Under the pieces are notes generated by a model that was not told the origin of the DNA, made no database searches, and saw nothing but the letters and a program-made list of their open reading frames with translations. Shown here piece by piece: positions 1 through 11,217 of a DNA stretch of 64,000 nucleotides (position 1 is its first letter; each line of letters starts with the position of its first letter). The stretch is from Casuarius casuarius (taxonomy: Eukaryota > Chordata > Aves > Casuariiformes > Casuariidae). The stretch is from assembly GCA_003342895.1 (NCBI GenBank), contig PTFA01000497.1, forward strand, positions 127,248 through 191,247, written 5' to 3'. The translations under genes and the position numbers were made by a program.

Positions 1-2905
1 AAAACTGCCCAGTAGCTAATGAGTAGCAAAATACATTTTATTTCCCTGTAGAAGTAATCCAACTTGAAAAAGCTCTAGCTGATAGTTCTTCATATCCTCA
101 TTCCCCTGGCTGACTATTTTAGTTATTCTGCAATAAAAATCAGTAATTACAAGTGGAAGATCTCCTTTTTATGTAATAACTTTCTCATGTATTTTTTAAG
201 ATTGGAGCAGTCAGAAAAAAATCCATATTAACTGGATAATGTTTAAGATGGATTAACTCAATTGTTAAACCCTTCTGTAGATATAACCACTCAGATTAAA
301 TTGATCTTGATTCAGGTAAATTTAATTCAGTTAGGCTTCTGAATAAGTATCTGAGCAGGATTATCTGTACTGCAAGCAAAGCATCTTAAAAATTCACTCA
401 TACTAACTCTCCAAGAAAGAGAGAAGCTCAAGCATAGTCCATGGTCCAGCTCATGGCCTGGACCTCATGGGGAGAAAAAGTTTACAAGAGTAACTTGAGA
501 GAGTCTTCTACCACCAATGAGATGTGGGCCACATCTATCCAAACATGTAAATGACTCTTTCATATGACAATATTCTTGGACTTGCACTGTCATTGTCTAG
601 AGATGTTATACTGGTGGGTTTCAATTAGACAGTGTCTGTGCCTGGTATGTTTTGTGTAATGATTTTATCTTGATGCATGTAAATGTATAGTTTATCTGTG
701 AAAATAAGGACATAAAAAGCTAAGCAACTGGCTCCAAAGGCAGACTGTGTGGTTTCTGTAAGAGGATGATGCCCTTCACAGCCTTGCCTCTTGTTTTTTG
801 CCTCTGCCTGTAGTGTGAAATTGTTCCTTCCCAAATCTAATGGGAGGGAACATTGTTTTTCATGAAGGCCTTTAAGGCTATAAATTGATTGTTTTCTCCT
901 CTGTGTGAAATTTGCTGTCTCTTGAATGAATTTTGACTGCTTCATTCGAGAGAACACAAAACCTCTTTGATTCTGGATACTCTAAGACTGCACCATAGAA
1001 AGATCTCCACTGCTGTTGTGAAAAATGCTGCCTGCTGGTGTAGCAAATAAAGTCTGTCTGGGCTGGTGTACTAGTTCTCAGCAGGCTGCCAGGCAAAATT
1101 TCCACTTTAGTATGCATGTTATAATAATACAGTCTCCAAGTGCTTTTGTTTTCCCACTTGAGCAATGTCTTTGTAAACAGCTGCAATGGGTTTTGACAGT
1201 ATTATTTGGGTTATTGTCTTAAATGTATTTTGCTGGTTTCTGCAAGTGCCTGGAAGTAGACTGGCAGTGTAGTGGTGAACCTGGATGTCAAGGAGGCTGT
1301 ATTGTCTGGTCCTGCTTTCACAGCCTCTGGACAGGATTGCTCCCTCTGCTTCATTTCAGCCTTCTAGTCTCTAGTTGCAACAACTGAGACTTGACTGCTC
1401 CAACTTTCTCCACTTTACAGCTTTGAAGCTGTGTCTGGATCGTGCTGCAGTCATGAGCATTTCTTGGAAACAGTGATAAAACTGGTCTGAAACAAAGATA
1501 CTGAAGAGTTGATTCTGGACCTTTTTGTGAAGACATCTGTCTTCTGATTTGGAAAAAGCAGTCTCCTGTTTCCTCTCTATAGAGAATAAACAGTCCCAAC
1601 TCTGCATGGTATTTTGCTATGACAGGGACTGCTTCACCACTGCTCTTTTCTAGAGCTTTTGGGACTGCAGGATCCTCATTTTAAAACAAGGTCTGTATGG
1701 TTTTACTGTGATTCATAAAGTCTTACATAAATATTGCTGGTTTTAGGCTGAATGATTTGAATCTAAACACACATGAAAAGAACCACTACCAGGTGCATAT
1801 GGATTCTGTGACAGGCAATGGTGATATATCACATTGCCCTGCAGAAATTTCACTATTCTGAAATGCCAGATGCCCACCATCTTCAGCATCTTACATAACT
1901 GACAGCCATCTCAATGTCATGGGGCTAATCTCTGGAGGTCCTCCTTAGTGAAGTGTGCTCTCAGCTTGCCTTGGATCTCTCTCTCTTGCTTCCATGGTTT
2001 TGTTGGGTTGCCTAGCTTTTTCACTGTGGTGTGGGAGCTCTCTTTGGATGTGAGGCAGCCTCATGGACTTTCTCTGAGGCTGGACACTGGATCCCCGGTA
2101 GACTAGACTGCTCCTCATCTTTCTCTGGTTACTTATCCTAGCGCCTGGTCTGCTGGGTGCCGCCATTGCTTGTGTGTGTTTGTTAAAAGTGTCACAGCCA
2201 TGTAGTAGTGCTCTCTGCCCCTGTGGCAGAGTCGCCAACACTTCTGCTGTAAGCTACCCTGCGGATTCATCCTTGTTTGTCTTGTCAGGAGCTCCTTGGA
2301 TGTAGTGGGAGGTTGGAGGCTCTTCTGAACAGCCCCTTGCTGTTGGGAGCAGGACAGCAATGGGCCCTTCTGCTCTTTTCCTCAGGTAGCTGATGCTCGG
2401 GCTCCTGGATCTGACAAATGTCACTATGACTGTAGAGAAGCTCTATCCTGTGCTATTCTCCCCTTCCAGTGCCATCTGGGGCACTGGGCCTGCTGATCTT
2501 AAGCTCATCATCTTGATGAGCATCTCACAGGCTGCTTGTGCTAGGGACTGAGAGAGACCTGTGCATCCTGGTGACACCTGGAAGAAGTCAAGATGCTGAC
2601 CACACCTGAATTTGTCCTCCTTCTCTGTGGCAAAGGAGTAGTAGGCTTAGAAGTTGAGACCAGTGTTCTTGGTCCCAGCCTTTCTGCTGGACCCAACCAA
2701 ATGTGTGCCAGAGCTCTTGATGTTGCTTTGGGGTGAAGAGAGCTGTGGAAGTCACTTGTTCAATGCTTGTCCCCACTGGGCTTAGTGACATGGTTTTGCA
2801 AATCTGGATCAGCCCCATAGCAGTTACGGTTCACAGGACAGAAAAGGGGGGAGAGCCTGTGGCAGGTGGCTGCCTTGTTGGCCTGTCTTCATGTTCACAT
2901 GGCCA
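1..2905. other. Unique non-coding DNA, no gene recognised
   Basis: The first 900 bases are AT-rich and the rest is of moderate GC. Reading frames reach only about 110 codons, overlap on opposite strands, and resemble no protein I know. There is no CpG cluster, no tandem repeat of note, and no CR1 terminal repeat. I see nothing specific in this stretch. Confidence 0.6.
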
Positions 2906-2974
2906 GGAAGAAAAAAAAGAATTTTTTTAAGGAAAAAAAAGGAGGGGAGGAGATGGGCTGAGAGGAAGAGGAGC
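2906..2974. repeat. Purine-rich low-complexity tract
   Basis: This tract contains A8 at 2911-2918, T7 at 2922-2928 and A8 at 2933-2940, followed by GA-rich sequence. The 25 bases 2929-2953 are all purines. It is simple-sequence drift with no link to a gene. Confidence 0.7.
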
Positions 2975-5900
2975 TAACTATCTGGCTGAGTGAACAAAGG
3001 TGAGCTTCTTGCTTCAATGAGGCTAACAGACTAATGATCACTGGTCCTGCAGCACATTTTGCACATTGACTTGATCTTCCCTTGATGAGGACTATTTAGA
3101 AATCTCTGGCTGCTACTGCCTTTGAACTGGTATGATCTGAAGGCAGGCCTCACTCAACAAGCACGAACAAAGTGCATTCAGGAAAAAAAAGGATGCAACT
3201 GTCCAGCAAAGCTGCTATGTGTCTCGGGCTTAATCACATACAGTAGCATTAACTGGGAGCAGAGCATGTTCTTTAAACTAAACCATGTAAGACAGAATAG
3301 CAAAGCTAAGGAGGCAATAGCAGCTGCTGGAAAAGCTAGCTTTGATCACTTGGTATTTCACAATACTTTAGCTAAGTTAAACCAGAGGTGTGTAAACCAG
3401 ATGTTCAAATGTGCATGCTTAGAAAGACAAATAAGGAAATGCAGGTGCCTCCTGTATGATGTGTAGGATGTAAGCAGTGCAGATTACTGTTCAGCTTTCT
3501 GCTTTGTGCTAGGATGTTAGAGGTGCTTGGCACAGCGGCTCTGGACACAGGGAGGTGCTGTTGTCCAGCTAGTGACAGGGAAGCCTCATCCAGCTGCAGG
3601 GAAGGTGGGTGCTGGATGCACCTGCAGAGGCTCCTCAGGCACACCCTGTGTGTTTGGCCCAGCACACGACCCACCTCTGTCTCTGAGGTGCACATCCTTG
3701 CTGCCCAGCGCACCACTGGGTTCATGGGTATTGCAGTTGGTGGCCAGTTTTAACGTGCTGCTGCAACTGTCCAACTCCCTAGCACAGGGACAACTGCTTG
3801 GTGGGGGCAGCCAAGTTTATCCCTTTGCCTCAACCATTGCCTGGCCTCAAGGCAAGGAGTCAAACCTGTAGGTGCTGACAACCAAGCAACTGCCCCACTT
3901 GATTCCCTGAAGGGCAGCAGGGGACAAGTGTCTGTATGCTTAACAAATGCTGAATGAAAGTATCCTGTGGGGTGCAGTGCAGATGTGGAACAGAACATGG
4001 TCAATCTAACTGCATAATGTAGGTGATGGGGTGGTTGGGAAGAATAGAGGTAGTGAGATGCAGAAAAGCTGGTTGTGGTCAGCTTTGTTTGCATGAATTG
4101 CATAAATATATACTGATAACAGTGCAAGTTATGTATGGTAGTCTGCTTTTCTGATGGGAATTGGGGGAAGAGGCTGTTCTTAATGCTAGTGAATTATTAC
4201 CCACAATTCACCGAAGGAGCTAGGTATCTTGTGTTGACTAATACACTAAGGGTCTGGAAAATATGAAATCTAATTATTGTGGCTGTGGATCTGAAAGGAC
4301 AGCCACTGTTACAAGACTAGATAACAGACTTAATTTGGAGGCTGTTTGTCATCTATCAAAGAAAAAAAGAAATCTAAAGTTTACAGAAGTTTCTGGAGGT
4401 CATCAGGAGGGATGAGCTGACTGGGAAATACTAAATTGAAAAAGTACATGCTGGAACAGAGAAACTAGTAGGAAAATGCCTGTTGCAGCACACGAGAGGT
4501 TCAGTGGATACTTCTGATTTATGCTGAGTACCCCTTAAGTTTCCTTTGCATGTTTCTGAGTCCTGAGCATGCACTGCCACAAATGCCCTGGTGACCCAGC
4601 TGCTCTAGTAAAGAAGCCGACGTGATAAGCCCAGTACTAAGTCAGGTGCCTGTGCAAAACTGTGAGGCAGTCAGATCCTTAGAAGATTTCACTTAGAAAC
4701 TCCAGGGTAGCCAATTGCAGCTTGTGGGGAAGAAGATGTTTCCTGCAGTATTCCAGGGTGGTTAGGATTCCCCTGGTGGGAGAAAGCAACCTGTGGGAGA
4801 GGCAAGCCATGGAAGAAGCAGCCCCTGTTGTGCAGCGCATACTTAGACAGGGGATGATGCACAGCTTGATGCACAGTCACTGGCCAGGCAGCAACAAGAT
4901 AGAAAGGCTACACCTTTTAGAGCATGGACCTGCCACACTATGAAAGCAGCAGCTAGGGTGCATTCAATAACTGAGAAGAAGGTGGTCCATCCATCCATCT
5001 GTCCTCTGAGAGATGACCTTTATCGGACATGCATGCAACTGTTCTCAATTTAACGCTGGTCCAAAGGCTGTGTCAGCTAGATCCCACCAATCTGCTGGCT
5101 GGGACTCATGACAGTCTTGTGAATCCAGGGATGACAGACTTCAGAGTCAAAGCAGGTCCAGCTCCTGCATCCAAAGTACTCATATATTTATACCACTCTC
5201 ATGCTCCTTGTTCTTGCAACTTTTGTAACTCTTCTGGTTCTTCGACTCCAAAGACACCTCTGCTTACTTCAGAACTAGATTTTCTTCCCTTAACTGCAAT
5301 GTTCATATTGAAGGGCACTCTACCTGGCTTTCCCTTACCTCCTCTGTTTGCCTTAGGGAGTCTTGTATTGCACAATGGCAGCTCCTCTCCATGTTGTCTG
5401 GTTCATTCAGGGATTATTTGTGCTAAATTTTGCTCAAGACAATGTTGGGCTGCTCAGCTGGCAAACAAGCCTGGGAGCAAAGAGCTGGGCCAAGGCATGG
5501 TGGACCCACACTCTGAACTGCAGCACGGTAGCAGCCAGAAACGTCTTTTGAGACTACAGGATCAGGTGACCTGAAGAGAAGGGGTGGCATAGGCAGGGGC
5601 TGCCGTTGTTCTGATGCACACTATAGACAGTGTTCATTTTGTCATGTGTCCATGTAGGGTTTTGCCCTTTGGATTTTTTTGGCTTTGCCGCAATAAGATT
5701 CTTATGGATCCACATCCACAAGCACTAGGTGGGAGAGAATCACTTACAGAGATTACTCCTTGTCTTATGTCCACCTTTCCTGGCTGTTACAGTGAGGGAT
5801 GGAACCTTAGCTACGATCTCCTTCCTTCTGGAAAGGCAGCGCCTCTGCCAGGTGTCATGTGGGAGGATGGAGCCTGCGTATTTACCAGTGTGTCTCCTGA

Positions 5901-6357
5901 GCAGCAACTCTTCCCTGGTCTTCATTCAGGTAGAAGGTTGTGCACAGGTAGGTGTTGCAACAGAGCTGTTCTGTTCATTTACATAAAATTTTACAGCTAA
6001 AAACAAGCTGCTATTTTGTGATCCACTCAAGTTTTCTTCATGTCCTGCTGAGGCCATTGAGCACTAAGACACAAGCAACCTGAGAGGGTCTTCATGTGGG
6101 AACACTGCCTCTGTCTTCCTTGAACCAGTACAAACATGTCTCATGGACTCTCAGCAGTGCAGGTAGCTAATCTGCAAATGCAGAGCTTGCTTTGTTGCAG
6201 ACAAGGATAACCCGGAGATTCCAGCACTTGCTTGTGAGCAAACACTAAACACCAGCTATTTTGGATATTATCCCAGGACTGGCTAGGAGAACTGTGCTAC
6301 AGAAGTACTAACGTGGATGCTAATAAATTTTCACCCTAATTTACCACAATTTCATCA
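2975..6357. other. Non-coding DNA containing the longest chance ORF
   Basis: This is moderate-GC unique sequence. It contains the longest ATG-started frame of the window, 5029-5574 on the plus strand (181 codons). Its translation is rich in Leu, Ser, Pro and Cys and has no signal peptide, domain or repeated motif I recognise. A second frame is open inside it (5363-5551). One run of this length is not surprising across six frames of 64 kb, so I do not call a gene. A short CCAT run lies at about 4986-4999. Confidence 0.55.
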
Positions 6358-6412
6358 CAATTCTAATTTATGATTAGAATTTAATTAGAATTCTAATTGT
6401 AAATTAGAATTG
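6358..6412. repeat. AT-rich inverted repeat with inner palindrome
   Basis: The 13-base arm 6358-6370 is an exact reverse complement of 6400-6412, with a 29-base spacer. The spacer contains a perfect 16-base palindrome, AATTAGAATTCTAATT, at 6383-6398. The words TTAGAATT and AATTCTAA recur through 6420. Such a block can form a nested hairpin or cruciform. It may have grown by slippage of an AATTCTAA unit or be a relic of a small transposon. Confidence 0.85.
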
Positions 6413-7838
6413 TAATTCTAGAAACCACTTGGTTTTGTCCTCCATTGTGCTGATGCCTAAGCTTTGTGCACCCAGCTCCTCACTTGAGGAGCACAGAACG
6501 ATATATCTGCCTTGCCGAGCTATGAGAGCTACTGCCTTTCCTTGGGCCTCATGCACCTGGTTTTTGCTTTGCTGTGCAAAGGTTTTCTTTTCCAAAACTG
6601 TGTTCCATGCCAGCTGGTGATCCATTTGCAGCTTGTTTTAGTCAAAAGATTTCCGTGTTACGTAGCAGAGGAATCGGATGCAGAGCAGCACTCTGCTCAC
6701 CGAACAAGTTAGTTTTTGGTGGTGTTTCCAATTAGTATAGTAAAATTCTGGGCTCATGGGAGCTTGCTGACTTCTGTTGCCTTCCTCTGGCTGTTAACAC
6801 TGGAAGGAAAACTCTTTTGAGTTGCTGTTCTTAAACTGTTTCATGCAGTCCTGCTGTTATGATTAGTTGCTGATTGTCCTCATTCCTCTTAATCTGCTTC
6901 CTGAATTGATTAGGGCAGTCCAGCATACAAAACTGCACTCAATTCCCAGAGCCTAGTTTGCACTGAAGGGTTTGTACTCTTACAGCACTGAGTGGGATGC
7001 AGATGCTTGACGGAGCAGAAAGTGGATGAAAGAATGAATCATGTTTAGTGAATTTAATTAAACAAAGAGCTGTTTGATAGTACTGGAATTTAGGTACCTA
7101 GTAAAGAGCAAAACCTTGAGAAATATGAGCTCTTCTATCTAGAAGCTGAAGATAAAACAAAACTTCAGAACTGGCACCAGTAATAAAACAAGTGCAGAGT
7201 GCACATATGCATGTGTGTCTGTGTGTGCAGGAGCCTTTAAACTTCCTGATAATCATCCACAGGAAGAATTTACTTGGGAAGAAGTAGTTTCTACACCTGA
7301 AATATTCAAATCAGGGTAGTATTTTTTGGTAATGCTTTTTTAAATTATCAGTTATAGTCTAAACAGTGACATACTGTGTGCAGCTGTAAGGCTCTAGGCT
7401 TTTCTGGAGTAGAAACCTGCAAAAGAGATCAGGCTAGTTCAGTATTGTCTTCATGGGAGAGGATATTTCCTCTCCAGATCCATGACATCCTGCAGCTATC
7501 TGCATGGTTGGCTCTGAGCAGGGTGTTGGTGACTCCTAATTTGTGTTTTTCCCAGACTGGCAGTGGAAACAACCTTAGCAAGAAATGCTGCTCCAAATGG
7601 ACAAGACATTATGGAGGGACTGGTGTTAGCTGGGCCCTGAGGCTGCTGGGTCAGTCTGCTCTGGCTGTCCACCTACATGTCTTCCCTTTTTCCTGCCAGC
7701 TCACCGCCATCCATGGAGGTTTTGACTCTTCTCCATGCCTCAGGCTGGAGACCCTCCAGACCTCACTTAAAGAATGACATCCTGCCTGTATGCTTAGTGC
7801 TTCCTGGGGCAGCTCTGGTGTGACTGAAGTTCTCATAT
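6413..7838. other. Unique non-coding DNA
   Basis: No gene or interspersed repeat is recognised. An alternating purine-pyrimidine run lies at 7200-7218, followed by a TG run at 7220-7229. The best open frame (7376-7777 plus, 133 codons) has no recognisable domain. Confidence 0.55.
7200..7229. repeat. Alternating purine-pyrimidine run
   Basis: Bases 7200-7218 alternate strictly between purine and pyrimidine (CACATATGCATGTGTG core). After one break, 7220-7229 continues as TG repeats. It is a short degenerate CA/TG microsatellite and too short to treat as a real Z-DNA site. Confidence 0.6.
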
Positions 7839-7867
7839 AACATTGTCAAATGACAAATGACAATGTT
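7839..7867. repeat. Perfect 10-bp inverted repeat
   Basis: AACATTGTCA at 7839-7848 pairs exactly with TGACAATGTT at 7858-7867 around a 9-base loop. The loop and arms share the word AATGACA, so the structure probably arose from local duplication. Too short for a microRNA precursor. Confidence 0.85.
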
Positions 7868-8029
7868 TCATTACAGAGCACAAGAGTCTGCACTCCTACT
7901 GCTCTGGCCCTGCCAGTCTGTTCACCCTTGAGGAGCAGATTATTTGGCTATTAGTGTGTTCCTCTGCCTTCAAACATCCCTGGGACTGGAAGTGGAGAGG
8001 AAATAAATACCCTTCGAGGGCTGCATGTG
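7868..8029. other. Spacer between two inverted repeats
   Basis: About 160 bases of unique sequence with no ORF or repeat that I recognise. Confidence 0.5.
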
Positions 8030-8053
8030 CCTCTGTTTAGAACTAAACAGAGG
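8030..8053. repeat. 24-bp near-palindrome, 11-bp arms
   Basis: CCTCTGTTTAG at 8030-8040 and CTAAACAGAGG at 8043-8053 are exact reverse complements separated by only AA. The flanking pairs 8029/8054 and 8028/8055 would be G-U wobbles in RNA. It could be a dyad protein-binding site or a chance palindrome. Confidence 0.9.
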
Positions 8054-11000
8054 TGAAATATTTCCTCCTGACGTAAAAGTTACTTCATTTCGCTGCTGTA
8101 CATGTGCAGAATAGCAGGAAAAGTCATAGAGGAGAGCCAGCTGCTGGCCTTGCCTGCTGCTCATGTTGGAAAAGTCTCGTCAGGATACTTACTGCTTGCA
8201 TGGATGATGGTGCATGTTCTCAGCTCAGCTGTGTGCTTGGCAGGCGAGCTGTGTGATTACTCTGCAGGGGTGGTGCTTGCCAATACATGATAAACAGTCC
8301 ATCACACAGCTCTTCTGCACTGAGCAAAGCACTTGCCTGCCTTGTATCTGGGGATATTCAGAGAAAGGGCCAGGGCCAAGGACAGAGCTGATTTCCTGGG
8401 TGGGTTGGCTCATTTCTCTTACTGTGACCATTTTTCAGGGTGCTGGAAACACACCACCACCAGTTTTTCCTGCTTCCCAATGCCCTTTTGAATAAGTCTT
8501 TTTGCACCTGTGACCCTGAAGCAGAGCTCCTGCAATACGCAGAGAAGTGAGGGGTAGGCAGGCAGGTGCTACATCGTGCACACATGGCCGGTGCTGTGGG
8601 GAGGGCATGTTGGGAACTAGAACAAAACTGTTCAGGAAAGCCCGGAGCCCAGAGCTGGTGTGAACTGTTTGATCTGTTTTGGACCCTGATCTGGAGGGGC
8701 TGCTGTTCCTTAGCTTACCTGGCGCCTCCTTCAGTGGTGCAGTCTCTGGTCTTGGGGGCTGTCTGGGTTCCTGTCCTGGTTTCATGATTCTCCTGTCTCT
8801 TTACTCTCACCTGGAACCTTTTCTCCTTCCATATTTTGGCATCTGCCCATGTTACAAAAGCTTTGAATCTTTAGAAGAATTACGGCTTTAGTTTCATGAA
8901 GCTCTAATTCTTCCAAAGTTTTAAAAATTCTGTGCTATGTGACAGAATGGCCCCAAGTACTCCAAGGTCTGGGCTGCTCCTTTGCTCACCTGGGGCAGTT
9001 TTTAGAATTCACAGCATTTCATTGTGCAAAGAAACTCTCCTTGGCATGGCATTTGATACCCATGGTGACCAGACAAAGACATCACAAGTGGTTTTCAGAG
9101 GAAACAAGCACAGCTCCTGTTCTGCTCCTGAATGTGAACATTGCACACTTGGGCAGAGTGCAGCGATGCAGTGTGGCAGAATGTGTGCTGCAGCCGGGAC
9201 TGTTGCTGGGGGGTGGGTTTATAAGCAGTACTATGTCCGTAATTAGGGGAGAAGGTGTCTTTGGCAGGTATAAGGCCTTGTGTTTTACCAAATACTGCTT
9301 GTCTGGATCAGTACTTCCACGTTTCTGACTGAAGGATCCCCAAGCAACATTTTCAAGTAGAGGCATGAAGAGACATAGAAATTTAGCTTGCCTGTGAATG
9401 TGGACTTGCCTTTATTATTGCTTTTTATATGCTCTTTAGAAATAGTCTTCAGTCCATAAATGAACATTACTGACACAGGTGGTGAACAGGTGCACAGATA
9501 GGCCTGTTCCACCTTCTGTGCTCTGTGTCACCACATTCGTTCTCAATACGATGATCTGCATAGGGGTCATGCAGCAGGCATGACCACTGTGAATCAGTTG
9601 AGTTTGAGGGCCAAATGGCTGTTGACTTTATGCTCTAAATCTGTAGATTCTTTGGCTGTTTCATATTCTATGTTTTATTTGCAGTAAATTGGAGCTTTAA
9701 AAGCATATGAGTTTTTTTTTTTAATTTTCTGTACACTATTGCTTTGGGTTTGCTTTATCTTGTGGTGAAGAAATCTTTATCTGGTGCTTGTATTAAAATA
9801 GCATCAAAAGGACTCAAAGCAAGGGTTCTGGGTGAGCAGGGGAATCCAGGTGATCAAGGTCTATGATTCTAGGGTTTAGAGTTCCCAAGTCTCTCCTGAG
9901 CAATGCTGTAGTCCATATTTTCCAGCATGCTATTCTTTTAACACAGAAAAGATAAAATAGTAGACAGCTGAGGAAAACAGCCTTCTACTGGACGACACTA
10001 CGTAAAAGGACAGCAGTGGTTTGGTTGAGGTGCCTGGACCCAGCTGTGCGTTAGCAGGAGGTTCAATAGTAGAATTACATACATGTGAGCTTCCTTGATA
10101 TTTTTACAAGCTTTAATATTTCTTCTGCTGTCCCATCTGTCTCATTTCACTGGAGCTGTGTTAAACCTTCATGCATAAAAGAGAGCATAAGTGTTGTTTG
10201 TCCTGGCTGTTTGTCTACTCATTCCTCTCCTAAGGAGGTAGTAACACAATGAATGAATCAAAGGTTTGACTGGGAAGCCAGTCCAATTTTCATACAAAAG
10301 ATAAAAACCTTACACTCACTATTCTTCCCCCACCTAAAATTATCACCTACATCCATTAGCTCTAACAATCAGTGTTTCATCTCTGTATGCACCAAGAGTG
10401 ATCACATAAAGTTCTGCAGTGATGCAGTTGGCCACAGCACTGGAAGAGTTTGCAGGGCTGGCAATGAAAATGATATTTATTGCAAGAGTTTGTTTCCTAG
10501 AAGAGCTAGCAACATGTCCCATCAGTTGTCCCTTTAGAGGTAAGGAAACAGGAAAGGAAGGAAAAAGGAAATTAGTTGTCCCATAAAGCAAAGGAAGCAC
10601 TGAGGGAGACACATTATGAAAGCTTTCTTGCTGATGCCGTGGATGCATGCAATGCTTCCTGCATCCGGCCACTCCCTTTGTGCAGCTGGTTGACATGAGG
10701 ATTTCCTGAGTGGGCTCAGCTCACTGGTTGCAGTATAGGACAGAACCAATGGGATCAAACAGACACAGTGAGCACAGCCCTCCAGGTCCGCTGCTCGGCA
10801 GCAGCCAAGTGGGTCTGGGCTTTTCCAGCCCTACAATGGGAAACTGATGGTAGGTCTAAGGCAGTTTAGTGCTGGAGCTCTGAATCCCTTTGGTGCTGCT
10901 TCCAGGCTTTCATGGGCTTTCTGGAAAATAACCTAAAGCTGAAAAATATGTTTCCTTTGCAGGAGTGCTTCTTTTAACTGCTTTATGCTTAAGAGAACTG

Positions 11001-11183
11001 GCTGTGTATACAGTGTACATGCTGACACGATAAAACATTTCAAGGTCACTTTAGATGGTTGGACTGGTTGTAACAGTAGTAGAGGAAGCCGTGTGAAAGT
11101 CACATAAAGCACTTCCAAAAATCTCTAAGGGAGGTGTCTTTAATACCCACCCACTGCAGTTTCATTACTACCATTTATCCTAC
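8054..11183. other. Unique non-coding DNA
   Basis: GC is moderate to 9.2 kb, then the sequence becomes AT-rich. An uninterrupted T11 run lies at 9712-9722. Open frames of up to 129 codons overlap on both strands around 8.2-9.4 kb and match nothing I know. No interspersed repeat is recognised. Confidence 0.55.
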
Positions 11184-11217
11184 ATTTGGAGAATGACAGA
11201 GACAATATTCTCCAAAT
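11184..11217. repeat. Perfect 11-bp hairpin
   Basis: ATTTGGAGAAT at 11184-11194 is exactly complementary to ATTCTCCAAAT at 11207-11217, with a 12-base loop. There is no long stem beyond this, which argues against a microRNA precursor. It sits in an AT-rich, repeat-free block that runs to about 11.6 kb. Confidence 0.88.

Noticed and set aside
1900..2900. Possible LTR of an endogenous retrovirus
   Set aside because: No TG...CA ends, no direct-repeat partner, no primer-binding site and no gag/pol/env similarity found.
5029..5574. 181-codon plus-strand ORF, the longest in the window
   Set aside because: No recognisable domain, a second open frame inside it, and a length reachable by chance in six frames of 64 kb.
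11184..11217. MicroRNA precursor
   Set aside because: The stem is only 11 bp. A precursor needs roughly 25-30 paired bases per arm, and the flanks do not pair.
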